This document shows, one piece after another, positions 62,125-64,000 of a DNA stretch of 64,000 nucleotides. The translations under genes were made by a program, and so were the position numbers. The first letter of the stretch is position 1, and the number at the start of each line of letters is the position of its first letter. The stretch spans positions 558,001 to 622,000 of the forward strand of contig NZ_FOLQ01000002.1 in assembly GCF_900112365.1 (NCBI RefSeq), written 5' to 3'. Source of the stretch: Spirosoma endophyticum (GTDB lineage Bacteria > Bacteroidota > Bacteroidia > Cytophagales > Spirosomataceae). Under the pieces are notes generated by a model that did not search any database, was not told where the DNA came from, and was given only the letters and a program-made list of their open reading frames with translations.

Positions 62125-63352
62125 GTGTAGCCGTAGAACGACTACGCTGATTCAATTTGTCTAGCAAAAGGAACTGTTGCTGTTCATCTTTTTTATTGGG
62201 CATTGATGCTAGCTCGTCTAGTAAATCATTGTGACCTGCCAACATCTGGGGTAATTTATCTTTCGTTACCATAAAAACTCCGCCCGTTTGCATATCTAAG
62301 GCAATACAATCTCGGTCAGAATTGGCTATTACAGATCCCACCACTCCTAAAACAGCTCTAGTTGCCATCTCATTGGAGGTAAGATAATTGTCGATCCAGA
62401 GTAGATAACGCCCAATACTTAGCACTTTGGCATATTGTTGACCAAGGCTAGAGTTTAGGTAAAGTTTAGTGTTAATAAAGAGGTTTTTTCCATCACTGAA
62501 ACAAAAAAAACGGTAATTAGCTCGTGAGCCTGAAGGCTTGCGTAAGACAGCAAAATCCTTTTTTTCATCGATTACGATTAACATATCACCTGTCAAAGAG
62601 GGTTGGTTTAAGGCTAAATCGTTGAAGCTTCGATAAACTCCTGGCCTAAATTGACCGCGATGCAATAAATTATCGTCATTAGTGCGTATGCTATCATACG
62701 TCGTTTGAGTCAGTTTCAAATCTTTTGATGCTTTGGCCAGCTCGGTGGAAAAATCGCTGTATACAGGTGGAACGGATTTAGGATTAGCTAGATATTTATT
62801 AAATTTAATAAAGACCCTAGAAAGCCCTTCTTTGATTAGTTCCGTAAAATTATTGACGTCACTATCACCACTACTCTCTACAATAATATCGGCCTTGTAA
62901 ATTGGTATTAAGTGCCGGACACTATTGCTAGAGTTGCTGGTAACAGTACTATCGATCTGCTTAATGCCGTTACGTCTACAAAATAAAACAGCTAGCTCGA
63001 AGCGGTTGAATCCGTTAGCGCTACTAAGGTTAAACTCATTAATGACTAAACTATATGGAGAGAACTTATTATCAAAGTTTGCCAAAGCTGGAAAGATAAA
63101 ATTAGTCAGTGTAGACCGAAAGCCTTCCTCAAAACACAGTTCTATAATATCACCAGATGGTCTTTGCCAAACTCCAATATTAATGCTCGTATCGACACGA
63201 GCATTAATAATTGTATCAACTGAAAATAATCGGCCTTTGGGGCTAACTCTCAAATCTATTTCGAGCGGTACGTTGAAAATATTAGGTTTCTGAGCAAAAA
63301 CTAACCCGCTATTAATCAATAGAAAAATAAGAAGGGTAAAAAAATGATTCAT
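62120..63352 (-). CDS. AT-rich secreted protein of unknown function
   Basis: 410 residues with a clear signal peptide (FFTLLIFLLINSGLVFAQ). No motif recognised. The body mixes beta-like and helical segments; the C-terminus is polar (KLNQRSRSTATR). Base composition is visibly more AT-rich than the flanking genes, which hints at recent acquisition. It is alone on its strand between the MG2 gene (convergent) and an alditol-oxidase-like gene. Confidence 0.75.
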   Translation of the reverse strand: MNHFFTLLIFLLINSGLVFAQKPNIFNVPLEIDLRVSPKGRLFSVDTIINARVDTSINIGVWQRPSGDIIELCFEEGFRSTLTNFIFPALANFDNKFSPYSLVINEFNLSSANGFNRFELAVLFCRRNGIKQIDSTVTSNSSNSVRHLIPIYKADIIVESSGDSDVNNFTELIKEGLSRVFIKFNKYLANPKSVPPVYSDFSTELAKASKDLKLTQTTYDSIRTNDDNLLHRGQFRPGVYRSFNDLALNQPSLTGDMLIVIDEKKDFAVLRKPSGSRANYRFFCFSDGKNLFINTKLYLNSSLGQQYAKVLSIGRYLLWIDNYLTSNEMATRAVLGVVGSVIANSDRDCIALDMQTGGVFMVTKDKLPQMLAGHNDLLDELASMPNKKDEQQQFLLLDKLNQRSRSTATR

Positions 63353-63383
63353 ATAAGCTATCGGTGGGGAATGTGGGGTCCCC

Positions 63384-63414
63384 GTTTACGCCCGACGCTG
63401 TGCCGAGCGTAAAC
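63384..63414. repeat. Inverted repeat GTTTACGC / GCGTAAAC
   Basis: Eight-base arms with a 15-nt loop in the 82-bp gap upstream of the AT-rich gene. No T-run on either side. Confidence 0.4.
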
Positions 63415-63434
63415 AGAATACTTTTGTTTGATTT

Positions 63435-64000
63435 TTATACGGCACCACTGTACAAATTCCTGGCTAAGAAGTCATTACGGAATTTGCCTTTGGGGTCAAA
63501 CTCCTTCACAAACTCCTTGAAGTCGGCCAGCCTAGCGTAGCGTGATTGCAACGTAGCAGGTGCCAGCGTGAAGAGCTTGCCCCAGTGCGGGCGCACCTGA
63601 AATGGAGCCAGTTCTTTTTCGATCATCGGCAGTACTTTCCTGACCGATGCCCAATCCTGTTTCCAGGTAAAGTGAATCGCTAAACTGGGTTGCTTGTAGC
63701 AGGGACTCATCCAGAAATTGTCGGCGTCAATGGTACGTAGCTCCGAGATCATCAGGTGCGGGCTGATGTGATCACGTAGTTTCTCGACCGCCAGAATCGC
63801 TTCCATCGCATTCTTGCGCGGCACAAAATATTCGGATTGTAACTCCTTGCCGCTGCTGGGCGTAAAGCCCATGCGGAAGTGCGGCATGCGTTCGTACCAG
63901 GGGCCCGCTACGCCCATCTGCTCGGTGCAGTTCACGGCTGATAGTTCGGCGATGGGGTGGAGGTTTTTGGTGGCGAGTTTGGCTCCGTAAAACTCCGGTT
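63435..64000 (-). CDS. Alditol/aldonolactone oxidase-type FAD protein, C-terminal part (5' end outside window)
   Basis: The frame is open to the window edge; the GTG at 63935 is internal. The C-terminal ALO domain is clear: HFRMGFTPSSGKELQSEYF, NFWMSPCY, ALHFTW-like AIHFTWKQDW, and the family motif RPHWGKLF, then FDPKGKFRNDF. Enzymes of this family oxidise sugar alcohols or aldonolactones with an FAD bound in the missing N-terminal half. The domain order matches alditol oxidase-like bacterial proteins more than plant gulonolactone oxidases. Confidence 0.85.
   Translation of the reverse strand, partial: PEFYGAKLATKNLHPIAELSAVNCTEQMGVAGPWYERMPHFRMGFTPSSGKELQSEYFVPRKNAMEAILAVEKLRDHISPHLMISELRTIDADNFWMSPCYKQPSLAIHFTWKQDWASVRKVLPMIEKELAPFQVRPHWGKLFTLAPATLQSRYARLADFKEFVKEFDPKGKFRNDFLARNLYSGAV

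Overview
The window looks like chromosome of a Bacteroidota species, most likely order Cytophagales and near Spirosoma (inference from gene content and a G+C of roughly one half, not from a marker gene). The supporting signs are a type IX secretion C-terminal domain on a secreted GEVED-repeat protein, a TonB-dependent receptor with STN and carboxypeptidase-regulatory domains next to a DUF4249 lipoprotein, a class III glutamine synthetase, an RNase H with a viroplasmin-like N-terminus, a beta-propeller sensor kinase paired with a LytTR regulator, and at least thirteen TAnnTTTG promoter elements of the Bacteroidota type placed just upstream of genes.

Layout. 1-3.3 kb: the end of an McrC restriction gene, a gluconate permease, SSB and an SGNH hydrolase. 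3.4-7.5 kb: a two-component pair. 7.9-16.4 kb: endonuclease V, a YetF-like membrane protein, an RhlE-type helicase, a RelE/ParE-type toxin-antitoxin locus with a broken toxin, an SDR, a PhyH-like dioxygenase, an outer-membrane barrel, a PAP2-like phosphatase and a voltage-gated ion channel. 16.6-24.4 kb, nearly all minus strand: a GMC oxidoreductase with its small subunit, a DUF433/DUF5615 toxin-antitoxin candidate, an isolated nuoH, a broken secreted FAD oxidoreductase and asnS. 24.5-30.2 kb: SixA phosphatase, VOC protein, two class V aminotransferases, XerD, AroQ and MarC. 30.5-34 kb: two different glutamine synthetases in tandem. 34.5-53.2 kb, plus strand: the GEVED/T9SS protein, peptidases, MazG-like and MBL hydrolases, RNase H, TrmN6, a GT2 enzyme, pyrophosphatase, SppA, an AraC-type regulator split by an in-frame TAG, an acyltransferase, a PQQ dehydrogenase and a YegD-like chaperone. 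53.3-62.1 kb: a GT39-like enzyme, then a four-gene outer-membrane locus (secreted protein, TonB receptor, DUF4249 lipoprotein, MG2-like protein). 62.1-64 kb: an AT-rich secreted protein of unknown function and the end of an alditol-oxidase-like gene.

Most genes are ordinary housekeeping and accessory genes. The unusual part is between them. At least ten intergenic gaps hold long, often perfect inverted repeats (arms up to 34 bp) built from a small set of recurring short words, and several of these run into gene ends and supply stop codons and C-terminal residues. A 6-mer, ACGTAG, is strongly over-represented in both codon frames and appears biased to one DNA strand regardless of gene direction. 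Three loci are broken: a RelE/ParE-type toxin, a secreted FAD oxidoreductase and the AraC-type regulator. No tRNA, rRNA, CRISPR array, complete insertion sequence or prophage was seen.
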